Made by a program: the position numbers and the translations under genes. A stretch of DNA of 64,000 nucleotides from Arthrobacter sp. SLBN-83 (GTDB taxonomy: Bacteria; Actinomycetota; Actinomycetes; Actinomycetales; Micrococcaceae), in NCBI RefSeq assembly GCF_006715285.1, contig NZ_VFMX01000001.1:248001-312000 (forward strand), in the 5' to 3' direction. Positions 1-8,580 of this stretch are shown in pieces (within the stretch, counting starts at the first letter, position 1; every line of letters begins with the position of its first letter). The notes beneath the pieces are model-generated. The model worked only from the letters and a program-made list of their open reading frames with translations. It was not told where the DNA came from and ran no database searches.

Positions 1-529
1 GGGCAACGTCGCCTTCCTTGACGCCACTGCGCGCCACCGCATGATGGGCCACGGACAGCGGTTCTATCAGGGCGGCCTCGTCCAGCGGGATGTCCCCGAT
101 GGGGTGCACCCAGCGCTGGTCCACCACGATCTTCTCGCTCAGCCCTCCCCCGCCGCCGGAAAGCCCGATGAAGCCCATCTGCCGGCACAGGTGGTAGCTG
201 CCCGCCTGGCACATATCGCAGTCGCCGTCCACAAAGTAGGGTTCGACGACGACGTTGTCACCCACTGCCAGCCCCTCCACGCCTTCGCCAACCTCAGCCA
301 CAGTCCCGGAGAATTCGTGCCCCAGGGTCACCGGGGACTCCTCGTGGGACAGCGGGTGCGGATGCCCCGGCGCGGGGCAGAAGATGGGCCCCTCCAGGTA
401 CTCGTGCAGGTCGGTGCCGCAGATGCCGCACCAGGCGACGTCGATCTTCACCGCCCCCGCCCGCAGCTCCGGCTCCGGGATGTCCTCGATCCGGATGTCC
501 TTGCGGGCGTGGAAACGTGCTGCCTTCAT
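1..529 (-). CDS. Zinc-dependent alcohol / 2,3-butanediol dehydrogenase (3' part outside window)
   Basis: N-terminal 176 codons of a medium-chain zinc dehydrogenase that oxidises secondary alcohols or diols with NAD(P). Seen: the catalytic-zinc Cys in WCGICGTDLHEY (about residue 37), the GHEFSG motif (His71-Glu72), and the structural-zinc lobe DCDMCQAGSYHLC (three of the usual four Cys). The start ATG has GGAGAACCCATC in front and lies 12 bases after the monooxygenase stop, so the two are probably co-transcribed. The sequence resembles bacterial 2,3-butanediol dehydrogenases, but the substrate is an inference. The C-terminal Rossmann domain is beyond the window edge. Confidence 0.85.
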   Translation of the reverse strand, partial: MKAARFHARKDIRIEDIPEPELRAGAVKIDVAWCGICGTDLHEYLEGPIFCPAPGHPHPLSHEESPVTLGHEFSGTVAEVGEGVEGLAVGDNVVVEPYFVDGDCDMCQAGSYHLCRQMGFIGLSGGGGGLSEKIVVDQRWVHPIGDIPLDEAALIEPLSVAHHAVARSGVKEGDVA

Positions 530-541
530 GATGGGTTCTCC

Positions 542-2332
542 TTAGCGGGTGTGGTGGCTGGGCTGCAGTTCGTAGACGGGGGTGTCGAGTCCTTCCGTCC
601 GGGCCTTCAGCTGCAGCGCCAGGTAGGCGGAGTAATGCCGGCTCTGGTGCAGGTTGCCGCCGTGGATCCAGAGGTTGGGCACGTTGGTGGGCTTCCACAT
701 ATTGCGCAGCTCCCCCTCCCACGGGCCAGGGTCTTTTGGCGTGTCTGAACCGTATCCCCAGCACTTGCCCACGCGGTCCGCGATTTCGGGCGAGACCAGG
801 TCGGCCAGCCACCCGTTCATGGAGCCGTAGCCGGTGGCATAGACAATCAGGTCCGCCTCCAGCTCAGTGCCGTCGTCCATGACCACGGCGTTGCCGGTGA
901 TCTTGGCGACCTGCCCGGACTTGAGCTTCACCCGGCCGTCGATGATCAGCTGGGAGGCGCCTACGTCGATGTAGTAGCCGGAGCCGCGCCGCAGGTACTT
1001 CACGAACAGGCCGGACCCGTCCACGCCGAAGTCCAGGTCGAACCCGGCGGCCTCCAGCTGCGAATAGAACTCCGCATCCCGCTTGGCCATCTCCTGGTAC
1101 ACCGGCACCTGGGCTTCCGGCAGGACGCGCATGGGCAGCGAGGCGAACAGCAGGTCCGCCTTCTCAGTAGTCACGCCGGCCGCGAGCGCCCGCTCCGAGT
1201 ACAGGTCCCCCAGCGCCAGGTCCATGAGGGATTCGCTGCGGGCGATGTGGGTGGAGGAGCGCTGGACCATGGTGACGTCGGCGCCGTGCTCCCACAGGTC
1301 CGCGCAGATGTCGTGGGCGGAGTTGTTGGAGCCGATCACCACGGCCTTCCTGCCCGTCCAGTCCCCGCCGCCGGGGTGCTGGGACGAATGCCGCTGCTCG
1401 CCCAGGAAGGTCTCGGCGCCGTCGAACTTTGGAATGTTCGGGTAGCCGGAGACGCCTAAAGCGAAAATGAGCTGCTTGGGCCGGAGCGTCACTGGTTCGC
1501 CGTTGCGAAGGACGTTGACCTCCCATTCCTGCGTGCCGTCGTCGTACGCTGCCTTGACGCACTCGGTGCCGGACCAGTAGTTGAGCTCCATGATGCGGGT
1601 GTAGTGCTCCAGCCAGTCGCCGATCTTGTCCTTGGCGGCGAAAACGGGCCAGTCGTCCGGGAACTTCAGGTAGGGCAGGTGGTCGTACCAGACGGGGTCG
1701 TGCAGGTGCAGGGACTTGTAGCGGTTGCGCCAGGAGTCGCCGGGGTTCTGGTTCTTTTCCACGATGATGGTCGGCACGCCCAGCCGCTTCAGCCGGGCAG
1801 CGAGGCCAATTCCGCCCTGCCCGCCGCCGATGATCACGCAATAGGGCTGCTCCTCGTAGCCCAGCCGGGCCTCCTGCTCCTCCTTGAGCTCCTTCCAGGA
1901 TTTGCGTCCGCGGACGATCTGGTGCGCCACGCCCTGCTCGCGCCGCGGGCCCTTCTTCTCCTCGAAGCCCTTCAGCTCCTGCATGGTGGTCAGCAGCGTC
2001 CAGCATTTGCCGTTCCGGAGCCGGAGGTGGCCGTAGCCGCGGGCAGCGCCGGTTTCGAACGTGATCCAGGCTTCCACATTCTGCGCGTCCCCGGTGGCAT
2101 CCTCAGCGAGCGCCCAGTTGGACGGCTGCACCCGGTCCAGCGTGGCCTCGAGCATGCGGCGGATGTCCGCCTTGCCTTCCAGGGTTTTGAGGTTCCAGGT
2201 GAACGCCACGAAGTCCCGCCAGTAGGTTCCGTCCTCGAAGAGTTCCAGCGCGGCGTCCACGTCGCGCCGCTGCAGCGCGTCATCCAGGCCGGAAAGCCAG
2301 GCCTGCGCGGCAGCGGTGGGTGTTTGGGTCAT
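542..2332 (-). CDS. FAD/NADPH flavin monooxygenase with N-terminal SnoaL-like domain
   Basis: About 596 residues. Residues ~1-130 look like a SnoaL/NTF2-fold domain; the rest is a class B flavoprotein monooxygenase. Seen: the FAD Rossmann motif VIIGGGQGGIG (~170), an FMO-type fingerprint FLGEQRHSSQH, and the NADPH-site motif VIGSNNSAHD. Such enzymes add oxygen to ketones, amines or other soft nucleophiles. I chose the ATG at 2332 because AAAGGAG stands just upstream; a GTG two codons earlier would overlap that ribosome site. It is probably transcribed with the dehydrogenase downstream, suggesting a two-step alcohol/ketone oxidation under the divergent GAF regulator. Substrate unknown. Confidence 0.85.
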   Translation of the reverse strand: MTQTPTAAAQAWLSGLDDALQRRDVDAALELFEDGTYWRDFVAFTWNLKTLEGKADIRRMLEATLDRVQPSNWALAEDATGDAQNVEAWITFETGAARGYGHLRLRNGKCWTLLTTMQELKGFEEKKGPRREQGVAHQIVRGRKSWKELKEEQEARLGYEEQPYCVIIGGGQGGIGLAARLKRLGVPTIIVEKNQNPGDSWRNRYKSLHLHDPVWYDHLPYLKFPDDWPVFAAKDKIGDWLEHYTRIMELNYWSGTECVKAAYDDGTQEWEVNVLRNGEPVTLRPKQLIFALGVSGYPNIPKFDGAETFLGEQRHSSQHPGGGDWTGRKAVVIGSNNSAHDICADLWEHGADVTMVQRSSTHIARSESLMDLALGDLYSERALAAGVTTEKADLLFASLPMRVLPEAQVPVYQEMAKRDAEFYSQLEAAGFDLDFGVDGSGLFVKYLRRGSGYYIDVGASQLIIDGRVKLKSGQVAKITGNAVVMDDGTELEADLIVYATGYGSMNGWLADLVSPEIADRVGKCWGYGSDTPKDPGPWEGELRNMWKPTNVPNLWIHGGNLHQSRHYSAYLALQLKARTEGLDTPVYELQPSHHTR

Positions 2333-2474
2333 TTCCACTCCTTTGTGCTGTTCCTTGGGCTCCGCCTGCCCGATATGCTGGGGCGGGCTTGAGCTGCATC
2401 ACTAGTGGAACCCGGCGGGGGTAACAGCGGCGTTACACGGATCCGGCAAGGGCGCCGGCTGTGAGGAGGAAACG
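2333..2474. promoter_or_regulatory. Divergent promoter region between monooxygenase and GAF regulator
   Basis: A 142-base intergenic stretch holds both 5' ends. GAGGAGGAAAC precedes the GTG start of the regulator, and AAAGGAG precedes the monooxygenase start. No convincing -35/-10 pair was picked out by eye. The divergent layout suggests the regulator acts here. Confidence 0.5.
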
Positions 2475-3764
2475 GTGGACCACGGCCTGAGGTTTTCGGA
2501 CCCGGCAACGTATGCACGGACGCTGCGGCGCGCGCACGAGCTAGTCATTTCCGGCGTCCCACGGCCCGAGATCCCCACCAGCCTGATCGATTCCTGGCAC
2601 CGTTCCATGGCTTTGGGCATCAGCCCGGACCAGCACAGCCCGCGGCACCTGCACGAGGTGGCCGAGGTGCTGGAGCTGCGGCGGGAGCACCGGCTGCAGC
2701 AGGTGATGCCTGCGCTGCACGACCTCCTGGCCGACGATTCCCGCTCCGGCCGCCACCTGCTGGTGCTCACCGATGCCAGCGGCGAGATCCTGTGGCGGGT
2801 GGGCAGCCCTTCGGTCCTCCGCCGGGCCGACCACCTTGAATTCCTGGAAGGTGCCGACTGGTCCGAGGCCGGCATCGGCACCAACGCCATCAGCGAGGCC
2901 CTGGTCACCGGCGGCCCCGTGCAGCTGTTCTCCGCCGAACACCTGGTCCGCACGCACCACGAGTGGGCCTGCACCGCGGCGCCCATTACGGATCCGGCCA
3001 CCGGGCAGTTGCTCGGGGTCCTGGACGTGTCCGGACCCTTGGACACCCTCAGCGCGGACACGTTGCGGATGGTGCGGTGCGCCGTGCGAGTGGCGGAGGC
3101 TTTGCTGGGAACGTCCGACGGCGGCACCTCCTTGGGAGCCTCGTCTTCCGTGGGTGCGTCCCGGCAGCCTGCGGCCCGCGTTGTCCGGCCGGCCGCGGCC
3201 GTGGAGTCGCTGGAACTGCTGGGCGAGAAGCCCGCGGCGATGTTCGCCGATGGGAGCCGTTTGTCCCTGACGCTGCGCCGGGCGGAGATCCTGGCGCTGC
3301 TGGATTCGCGGTCGCAGGGCTGGTCAGCGGAGGAGCTGGCGTATGAACTGCATGGCGACGCCGGGACGCCCCAGGCCATCCGGACCGAGATGTTCCGGGT
3401 GCGCTCGGTGCTGGGCGGGGCGGTGGAGTCCAACCCTTACCGGCTGGCTCCCGGGTTGGCGGGCCGCTCGGACGCGGCGGGCGTGCTGCGCCTCCTGCGC
3501 GATGGCAAGATTGCCGAGGCGCTGGAGGCGTACCGCGCTCCCCTGCTCAGCCGGTCCGGAGCCCTCACGGTGCAGCTGCTCCGGGACCAGCTGGACATGG
3601 CCGTTGGATCGGCCGTTCGGGCCAGCGGGGATGCCGGGCTGGTGGCGCGCTGGCTGTCCACGGACATGGGTTCGGCCGATTCGCTGGCCGTCGAGGCACT
3701 GGGCCGGCTGGTGGGGCGCAGCGATCCGCGGTACCTGACGTTCCACGCCCGGGCCGCGTGTTGA
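2475..3764 (+). CDS. GAF-domain transcriptional regulator
   Basis: 429 residues. The N-terminal half (~residues 60-215) is a GAF sensor of the kind found in AcoR-type activators of acetoin/alcohol catabolism (GSPSVLRRADHLEF, then GTNAISEAL, then HHEWACTAAPI). The C-terminal half has a winged-helix segment (LSLTLRRAEILALL to the SNPYRL wing, ~265-325) and a helical tail resembling a bacterial transcriptional activator domain. It has no sigma-54 AAA module, as is usual for actinobacterial members. The GTG start is preceded by GAGGAGGAAAC. It probably senses the substrate of the divergent dehydrogenase/monooxygenase pair; that is inference from position. Confidence 0.85.
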   Translation: MDHGLRFSDPATYARTLRRAHELVISGVPRPEIPTSLIDSWHRSMALGISPDQHSPRHLHEVAEVLELRREHRLQQVMPALHDLLADDSRSGRHLLVLTDASGEILWRVGSPSVLRRADHLEFLEGADWSEAGIGTNAISEALVTGGPVQLFSAEHLVRTHHEWACTAAPITDPATGQLLGVLDVSGPLDTLSADTLRMVRCAVRVAEALLGTSDGGTSLGASSSVGASRQPAARVVRPAAAVESLELLGEKPAAMFADGSRLSLTLRRAEILALLDSRSQGWSAEELAYELHGDAGTPQAIRTEMFRVRSVLGGAVESNPYRLAPGLAGRSDAAGVLRLLRDGKIAEALEAYRAPLLSRSGALTVQLLRDQLDMAVGSAVRASGDAGLVARWLSTDMGSADSLAVEALGRLVGRSDPRYLTFHARAAC

Positions 3765-3803
3765 GCCCAGTCCTACTGCTGCCCGGGCTTAGTGGCGGCC
3801 GCG

Positions 3804-4172
3804 CTACTTCTTCTTGGTGACCTTGACATCGATGCTCAAGCCGTGGTTCCAGCTGATGTGGATCGAAACGCTGGTGGTGCGCGCGATGGCCCGGTCCGTA
3901 ACCTGCCCATCGTCCGGCCCCGGCCCCACTTCCACGGCCAGGTCAGTGTGCACTTCCCGGAGGGCGGCCCGCACCAGCTCATTGTTCTGCGTGTGGATGC
4001 CTTCGGCGAACTTGGCAGCCGCGGCGGGATTTGCCGCGAGGGATGACATGGCGCTGATCATGGGCAGCAGGATGCGGCGGGCATCCTCGGCTCCGGCCAG
4101 TTCCTTCGCCGAAACGTGCGCTGCCCCGGTCGATGCCGCCGGCGTTTTGTGCCCTGCTTCTTCGGATTCCAT
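3804..4172 (-). CDS. Conserved hypothetical protein, 122 aa
   Basis: I chose the ATG at 4172 (MESEEAGHK) because AAAGGAAG lies 7 bases upstream; the longer open frame lacks a ribosome site. The product is small, soluble, Ala-rich and ends in a Lys-rich tail (DVKVTKKK). It is convergent with the GAF regulator. I do not recognise a family and see no catalytic motif. Confidence 0.6.
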   Translation of the reverse strand: MESEEAGHKTPAASTGAAHVSAKELAGAEDARRILLPMISAMSSLAANPAAAAKFAEGIHTQNNELVRAALREVHTDLAVEVGPGPDDGQVTDRAIARTTSVSIHISWNHGLSIDVKVTKKK

Positions 4173-4365
4173 GGCTTTCTTCCTTTGAACACAGCCTCCG
4201 CCACCGTGGCGGATGGTGGGTGGATTCTGGACCCGGCCCTTGCCCGGACTCAACAATCACTTATTGCACAGGGCCGATTCAGCACGACAGTTCTTGTCAT
4301 GCCATTAACGCGGTGTTCATATCCTCCTCAAAGCCTGTACAGAAGCTGGAAATAGCTTGGGAGCC

Positions 4366-5955
4366 ATGGACAATATCTCCCGCAGAACCCTTATCTCCGC
4401 CGGCCTCGGCGCCGGCCTGGTCGCCGCACTGCCGAGCGCCGCCGTCGCGGTTTCCACCGCTGATGACGCCGGCCTCCGGGCGGATCCCTTCATGCTCGGC
4501 GTCGCCTCAGGCGAGCCGTGGCCCGACGGCTTCGTCCTCTGGACACGCCTCGCACTGAACCCCGTGGCGGAGGACGGGTTGGGCGGCATGCCGTCCCGTC
4601 CCGTGGCGGTGCAGTGGGAGGTGGCCGAGGACGAAAGCATGCGGAAGGTGGTGGCCCGCGGGGTTGAGCAGGCCCGTCCTGAGGCCGCGCATTCGGTGCA
4701 CGTGGAGCTGCGCGGGCTGAAGGCCGGCCGCGAGTACTTCTATCGTTTCCGCGCCGGCAAGCACCTGAGCCCGGTGGGCCGCACCCTGACCAGCCCGGCC
4801 CTGCACGAGACGCCCGCCGCGCTGGCCATGGCGTTCGCCAGCTGCGCCCAGTATGAGCACGGCTACTTCACCGCCTACCGCCACCTGGCCGAGGACCACC
4901 CGGACCTGGTGCTGCACCTGGGCGACTACCTGTACGAATACAAGAAGGACAGCTACGTGATCGGTGGCGGCAACCCGCGCGACCACGAGGGCCCGGAGAC
5001 CGTCACGCTGGAGAGCTACCGGCAGCGGCACGCGCAGTACAAGGCCGACGCCGACCTGCAGGCTGCGCATGCCATCGCACCGTGGGCAGTGGTGTGGGAT
5101 GACCACGAGGTGGACAACAACTGGGCGGACGACGTGCCCGAGAACAAGGACGCCGGGCAGCTCAACGACAGCGTGGAGCACTTCCGGCAGCGCCGCGCCG
5201 CCGCATTCCAGGCCTACTACGAGAACATGCCGCTGCGCCCGTCGTCGCTGCCGGCCGGCCCGGACATGAAGATCTACCGCAGGATCCAGTGGGGCCAGCT
5301 GGCCAACTTCCACATGATGGACACCCGGCAGTACCGCGACGACCAGCTGGCCGGCGACGGGTGGAAGGAGAACGTCACCGAGCGGCTGGCGGAGGACCGG
5401 ACCATCACCGGCGCCGAGCAGGAAAGGTGGCTGCTGGACGGCTTCCGCAACTCCATGCAGCGCTGGGACATCCTGGGCCAGCAGGTCTTCTTCGCCGAGC
5501 GGGACCGCAACAAGGCGCCGGAGATCGACGACGTCTCCATGGACGGCTGGGACGGCTACGCGGCCTCTCGCCGCCGCATCACCCAGGGCTGGGTGGACGC
5601 GAACGTCCGCAACGCCGTCGTCCTCACCGGCGATGTGCACCGGCACTGGGCCAACGACGTCAAGGTGGACTACAAGGATCCCGCCTCCCCCGTGGTGGGC
5701 TCGGAGCTGGTGTGCACGTCCATCACCTCCACCGGCGACGGCAGCGGCTCCACCACGGACGCCACCACGGCCTGGAACCCGCACCTGAAGTTCTACAACG
5801 ACAACCGCGGCTACGTGAACACCCGCATCACCCGCGACGCGATGACGGCCGACTTCCGCGTGCTGGACCACGTCACGACGCCGGGCGCCCCGGTTGCCAC
5901 CAAGGCCTCCTTCGAGATCCGCGACGGCGTCCCGGGGCTTCAGGCACGCGCCTGA
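4366..5955 (+). CDS. phoD: Alkaline phosphatase D (PhoD family), Tat-exported
   Basis: About 529 residues. A twin-arginine leader (SRRTLISAGLGAG) is followed by an Ala-rich segment and the PhoD N-terminal fibronectin-like region (GVASGEPWPDGFVLWTRLA). The metal-binding phosphoesterase core is clear: FASCAQYEHG, HLGDYLYEY, WDDHEVDNNW, and VVLTGDVHRHW. The family hydrolyses phosphomonoesters and/or diesters outside the cell with Ca/Fe cofactors, for phosphate scavenging. I chose the ATG at 4366; a TTG three codons upstream is possible. No clear Pho box was found. Confidence 0.92.
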   Translation: MDNISRRTLISAGLGAGLVAALPSAAVAVSTADDAGLRADPFMLGVASGEPWPDGFVLWTRLALNPVAEDGLGGMPSRPVAVQWEVAEDESMRKVVARGVEQARPEAAHSVHVELRGLKAGREYFYRFRAGKHLSPVGRTLTSPALHETPAALAMAFASCAQYEHGYFTAYRHLAEDHPDLVLHLGDYLYEYKKDSYVIGGGNPRDHEGPETVTLESYRQRHAQYKADADLQAAHAIAPWAVVWDDHEVDNNWADDVPENKDAGQLNDSVEHFRQRRAAAFQAYYENMPLRPSSLPAGPDMKIYRRIQWGQLANFHMMDTRQYRDDQLAGDGWKENVTERLAEDRTITGAEQERWLLDGFRNSMQRWDILGQQVFFAERDRNKAPEIDDVSMDGWDGYAASRRRITQGWVDANVRNAVVLTGDVHRHWANDVKVDYKDPASPVVGSELVCTSITSTGDGSGSTTDATTAWNPHLKFYNDNRGYVNTRITRDAMTADFRVLDHVTTPGAPVATKASFEIRDGVPGLQARA

Positions 5956-5973
5956 CCTTCCGCGGCGGGCCAG

Positions 5974-6009
5974 TGGGACCCTCGGCACTTCTGGTGCCGG
6001 GGGTCCCAT
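5974..6009 (+). terminator. Hairpin terminator after phoD
   Basis: The arms GGGACCCTCGGCAC and GTGCCGGGGGTCCC pair around a short TTCTG loop about 18 bases past the phoD stop. One side carries a small bulge. It is GC-rich with no long T-run, as is common in this window. Confidence 0.65.
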
Positions 6010-6024
6010 GGCAATTTGGCGGCT

Positions 6025-6147
6025 ATGTCCGGACAACGACAATCTGCAAGGGCGGTCCGCCGGCGCTGGCTGCTCCTGGCGGTGTCGCTCTTCGGGCAGC
6101 TGGTGGCTTATCTCCTGTGGCGGCAGCGCGCGGAGTCCAGCACTTGA
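6025..6147 (+). CDS. Possible 40-aa single-pass membrane protein
   Basis: A short frame starts at ATG 6025: basic residues (SARAVRRRW), one hydrophobic helix (LLLAVSLFGQLVAYLLW), and a basic/polar tail. The positive-inside pattern is typical of small bacterial membrane proteins. The upstream GGCGG is a weak ribosome site. It lies between the phoD terminator and the promoter region of the PKD protein. Chance occurrence in GC-rich DNA cannot be excluded. Confidence 0.35.
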   Translation: MSGQRQSARAVRRRWLLLAVSLFGQLVAYLLWRQRAESST

Positions 6148-6157
6148 ACAAACCCGT

Positions 6158-6238
6158 AGCCCTAGGCAACAAAAACAGGTACCAGGGGCTCTTGTTAGGG
6201 GATCAATTAGGGGCCTACCCTAAGTCCCCTAGGGGTTG
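6158..6238. repeat. Cluster of TTAGGGG half-sites upstream of the PKD protein gene
   Basis: Two direct TTAGGGG copies (6195 and 6207) are 12 bases apart. They are followed by an inverted CCCTAA (6218) and the palindrome CCCCTAGGGG (6226-6235); a further CCTAGG lies near 6162. The cluster ends about 75 bases before the gene start, so it looks like an array of protein-binding sites. The binding factor is unknown. Confidence 0.5.
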
Positions 6239-6311
6239 CGTCGGGCTGGGCCGGCGGCAGGACTCCGGCAAATAAATATGCCACTGCGGCATCAGGTCCC
6301 AGGAGCCGGCC

Positions 6312-8549
6312 ATGAAGATCGAAGTTTTCCCAGCTTGGTTACGGCAGGCATTGGTGCTGGCCCTGATAGCGGCCGCCGCCCTTGTGGGAGCCCCACCGGC
6401 TTCCGCAGATCCCGTCTACGGGACCCAGAGCATCGCCTACTCCGGCGTCGCCAATCCGCCCACGTCGGACAAGCCGCAGAGCAAGCTCTGGTGGAACGAC
6501 GGCTCCTGGTGGGCGGACATGTGGACCAGCGGCAGCGGCTGGAGCATCTACCGGCTGGACCGGCCCAGCGCCACGTGGGTAAACACGGGCGTGGTCAATG
6601 ACAGCCGCGGCAGCACCCTGGCAGACACCATGTGGGACGGCAGCCACCTCTACATCGCCTCGCACGTGGTGACCATCTCCACCGATGCAAACCCGAAACC
6701 CTCGGTCGCCGGACAGCCCGCCTACCTTTACCGCTACAGCTACTCCGGCGGCAAGTACACGCTCGACTCCGGGTTCCCCACGGTGATTGCCAACAACAGC
6801 AGCGAATCGATGACCATCGACGAGGACAGCACCGGCGCCATCTGGGCAACGTGGACGCAGGTGGCGGGCAACAGCACCAGCGGTTTCACCAACACCGTCT
6901 ACGTCAACAACTCGGCGCCCGGCGGCTCCAGCTGGGCTGCGCCGTTCGTCCTCCCGGTCTCCAACCCGCACCCTGCACCGGACGACATCTCCGCCGTGGT
7001 GTCCTACAACAAGAACAAGATCGGCGTGATGTGGAGCGACCAGCTCACCGGCTCGGTATGGTGGGCCTCGCGCACGGACGGGACCTCCCCCACGGCTTCA
7101 TCGTCCTGGAACTTCCAGCCGGCCATCCGGGGCCAAGGGCAGGCCGACGACCACCTGAACATCAAGTCCCTGCAGTCAGATACCAGCGGCCGCGTCTTCG
7201 CCGCGGTGAAGACCAGCCTGAACGACGTCTCCAGTGACCCCACGCTGCCGCAGCTGCTGCTGCTCGTCTTCAAGCCGGGCACGGGATCCTTCACGCAATC
7301 GACCATCTCCACCACCGGCGACTGCGTCAGCAGGCCGCAGATAGTCCTGGACACCCAGAACAACCTGGTCCACGCGTTCCAGACCGCCCCGCCCACGTCC
7401 GTGAGTGGCTGCGCCTACTCCGGGGTTGCCGGCAGCATCTACGAGAAGACGGCGTCCATGGACAACCCCGCGTTCGGCAGCGGGCGCGGGACCCCCGTCA
7501 TCCAGAGCGCGTCGTCGTCCAACATGAACAATGTGACCACCACCAAGCAGGGCGTGGACAGTTCCACGGGCATCGTGGTCATGGCCAGTGACGACGTGGC
7601 CAAGCGCTACTGGTACTCGGACCGTCCGCTGGGCCCTGCCGTCGCAGCACCGGTGGCTTCCTTCACGGCCTCCCCCACCTCCGGCACGGCGCCGCTGAAC
7701 GTCGCCTTCACTGACACGTCCACCGGCACTCCCACATCCTGGGCCTGGGACTTCGGCGACGGCGGCACCTCCACCGCGCAGAACCCCGCCCACAGCTACG
7801 CGGCGGCCGGCACGTACACCGCCAAACTCACGGCCACGAACAGCGGCGGGTCCAGCTCGGCCAGCACCACGATCACCGTCAGCTCCTCCTCCACACCGCC
7901 GCCGGCCACAGGGGTGGGCGTCGTCGGCTCCTCAACCACCTATGCGGGAACGGCCGCTTCCGCAGTCTCCATCGGTGCCCCCGCCGGCACCGCGGCAGGC
8001 GACGTGCTGGTCGCCTCCATCACCACGGACCTGAACCCCACCATGGCCTCCGTCCCGGCGGGCTGGACTCCGCTGGTCAACGGCCTGGGCATCAACAGCA
8101 CCTCCACCTCCGGTGCCAGGGTCTTTGCCTACTACCACGTGGTGGGCGCCTCGGATCCTGCCAGCTACGCGTGGACCCTCAGCACCGCCGTGAAGTGGGG
8201 CGGCGGCATCACGGGCTATCGGGGCGTGAACAACACCACGCCGCTTGATTCCTCTGTAGCCACAGCCGTGGACGCCACCTACAACGCCACCAGCATCACC
8301 GCCCCGAGCGTCACAACCGCCACCAACGGCGCCATGCTGGTCGGTGGCGTGGGATGTGACTGCGCGGCCCCGGTGGTTTCCTCCGCTCCGGCCGGCTGGA
8401 CCCAGCAGTGGCAGGCCGCCGGGGGCCAGATCGCCGAACTCGCGGACAAGGTGCAGGCAACCGCCGGAACCGGCGGAACAGCTACCTGGACCCTGAGTGG
8501 TGCGCGTGCAGTTGCCGCCTGGCAGGTCGCCCTGAAGCCGGCCGGGTAG
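6312..8549 (+). CDS. Secreted PKD-domain protein
   Basis: 745 residues. A signal peptide (hydrophobic LVLALIAAAALVGAPPASA, cleavage after ~32) is followed by a ~420-residue region rich in aromatic and Ser/Thr residues that may form a beta-propeller. A PKD domain (~455-530) has the classic WDFGDGGTS. A C-terminal beta-rich domain of ~210 residues (GVGVVGSSTTYAG onward) resembles tails of actinobacterial exoproteins. AGGAG lies 8 bases before the ATG. No transmembrane anchor or catalytic motif is visible, so a binding or adhesin role is possible. It is convergent with the protease gene. Confidence 0.8.
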   Translation: MKIEVFPAWLRQALVLALIAAAALVGAPPASADPVYGTQSIAYSGVANPPTSDKPQSKLWWNDGSWWADMWTSGSGWSIYRLDRPSATWVNTGVVNDSRGSTLADTMWDGSHLYIASHVVTISTDANPKPSVAGQPAYLYRYSYSGGKYTLDSGFPTVIANNSSESMTIDEDSTGAIWATWTQVAGNSTSGFTNTVYVNNSAPGGSSWAAPFVLPVSNPHPAPDDISAVVSYNKNKIGVMWSDQLTGSVWWASRTDGTSPTASSSWNFQPAIRGQGQADDHLNIKSLQSDTSGRVFAAVKTSLNDVSSDPTLPQLLLLVFKPGTGSFTQSTISTTGDCVSRPQIVLDTQNNLVHAFQTAPPTSVSGCAYSGVAGSIYEKTASMDNPAFGSGRGTPVIQSASSSNMNNVTTTKQGVDSSTGIVVMASDDVAKRYWYSDRPLGPAVAAPVASFTASPTSGTAPLNVAFTDTSTGTPTSWAWDFGDGGTSTAQNPAHSYAAAGTYTAKLTATNSGGSSSASTTITVSSSSTPPPATGVGVVGSSTTYAGTAASAVSIGAPAGTAAGDVLVASITTDLNPTMASVPAGWTPLVNGLGINSTSTSGARVFAYYHVVGASDPASYAWTLSTAVKWGGGITGYRGVNNTTPLDSSVATAVDATYNATSITAPSVTTATNGAMLVGGVGCDCAAPVVSSAPAGWTQQWQAAGGQIAELADKVQATAGTGGTATWTLSGARAVAAWQVALKPAG

Positions 8550-8580
8550 GGCACCGGCCGCCGAGCGGGGCTAACTGAGG

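Noticed and set aside
4507..6042. 511-codon minus-strand open frame over phoD
   Set aside because: Composition is that of a shadow frame and phoD is unmistakable on the other strand.
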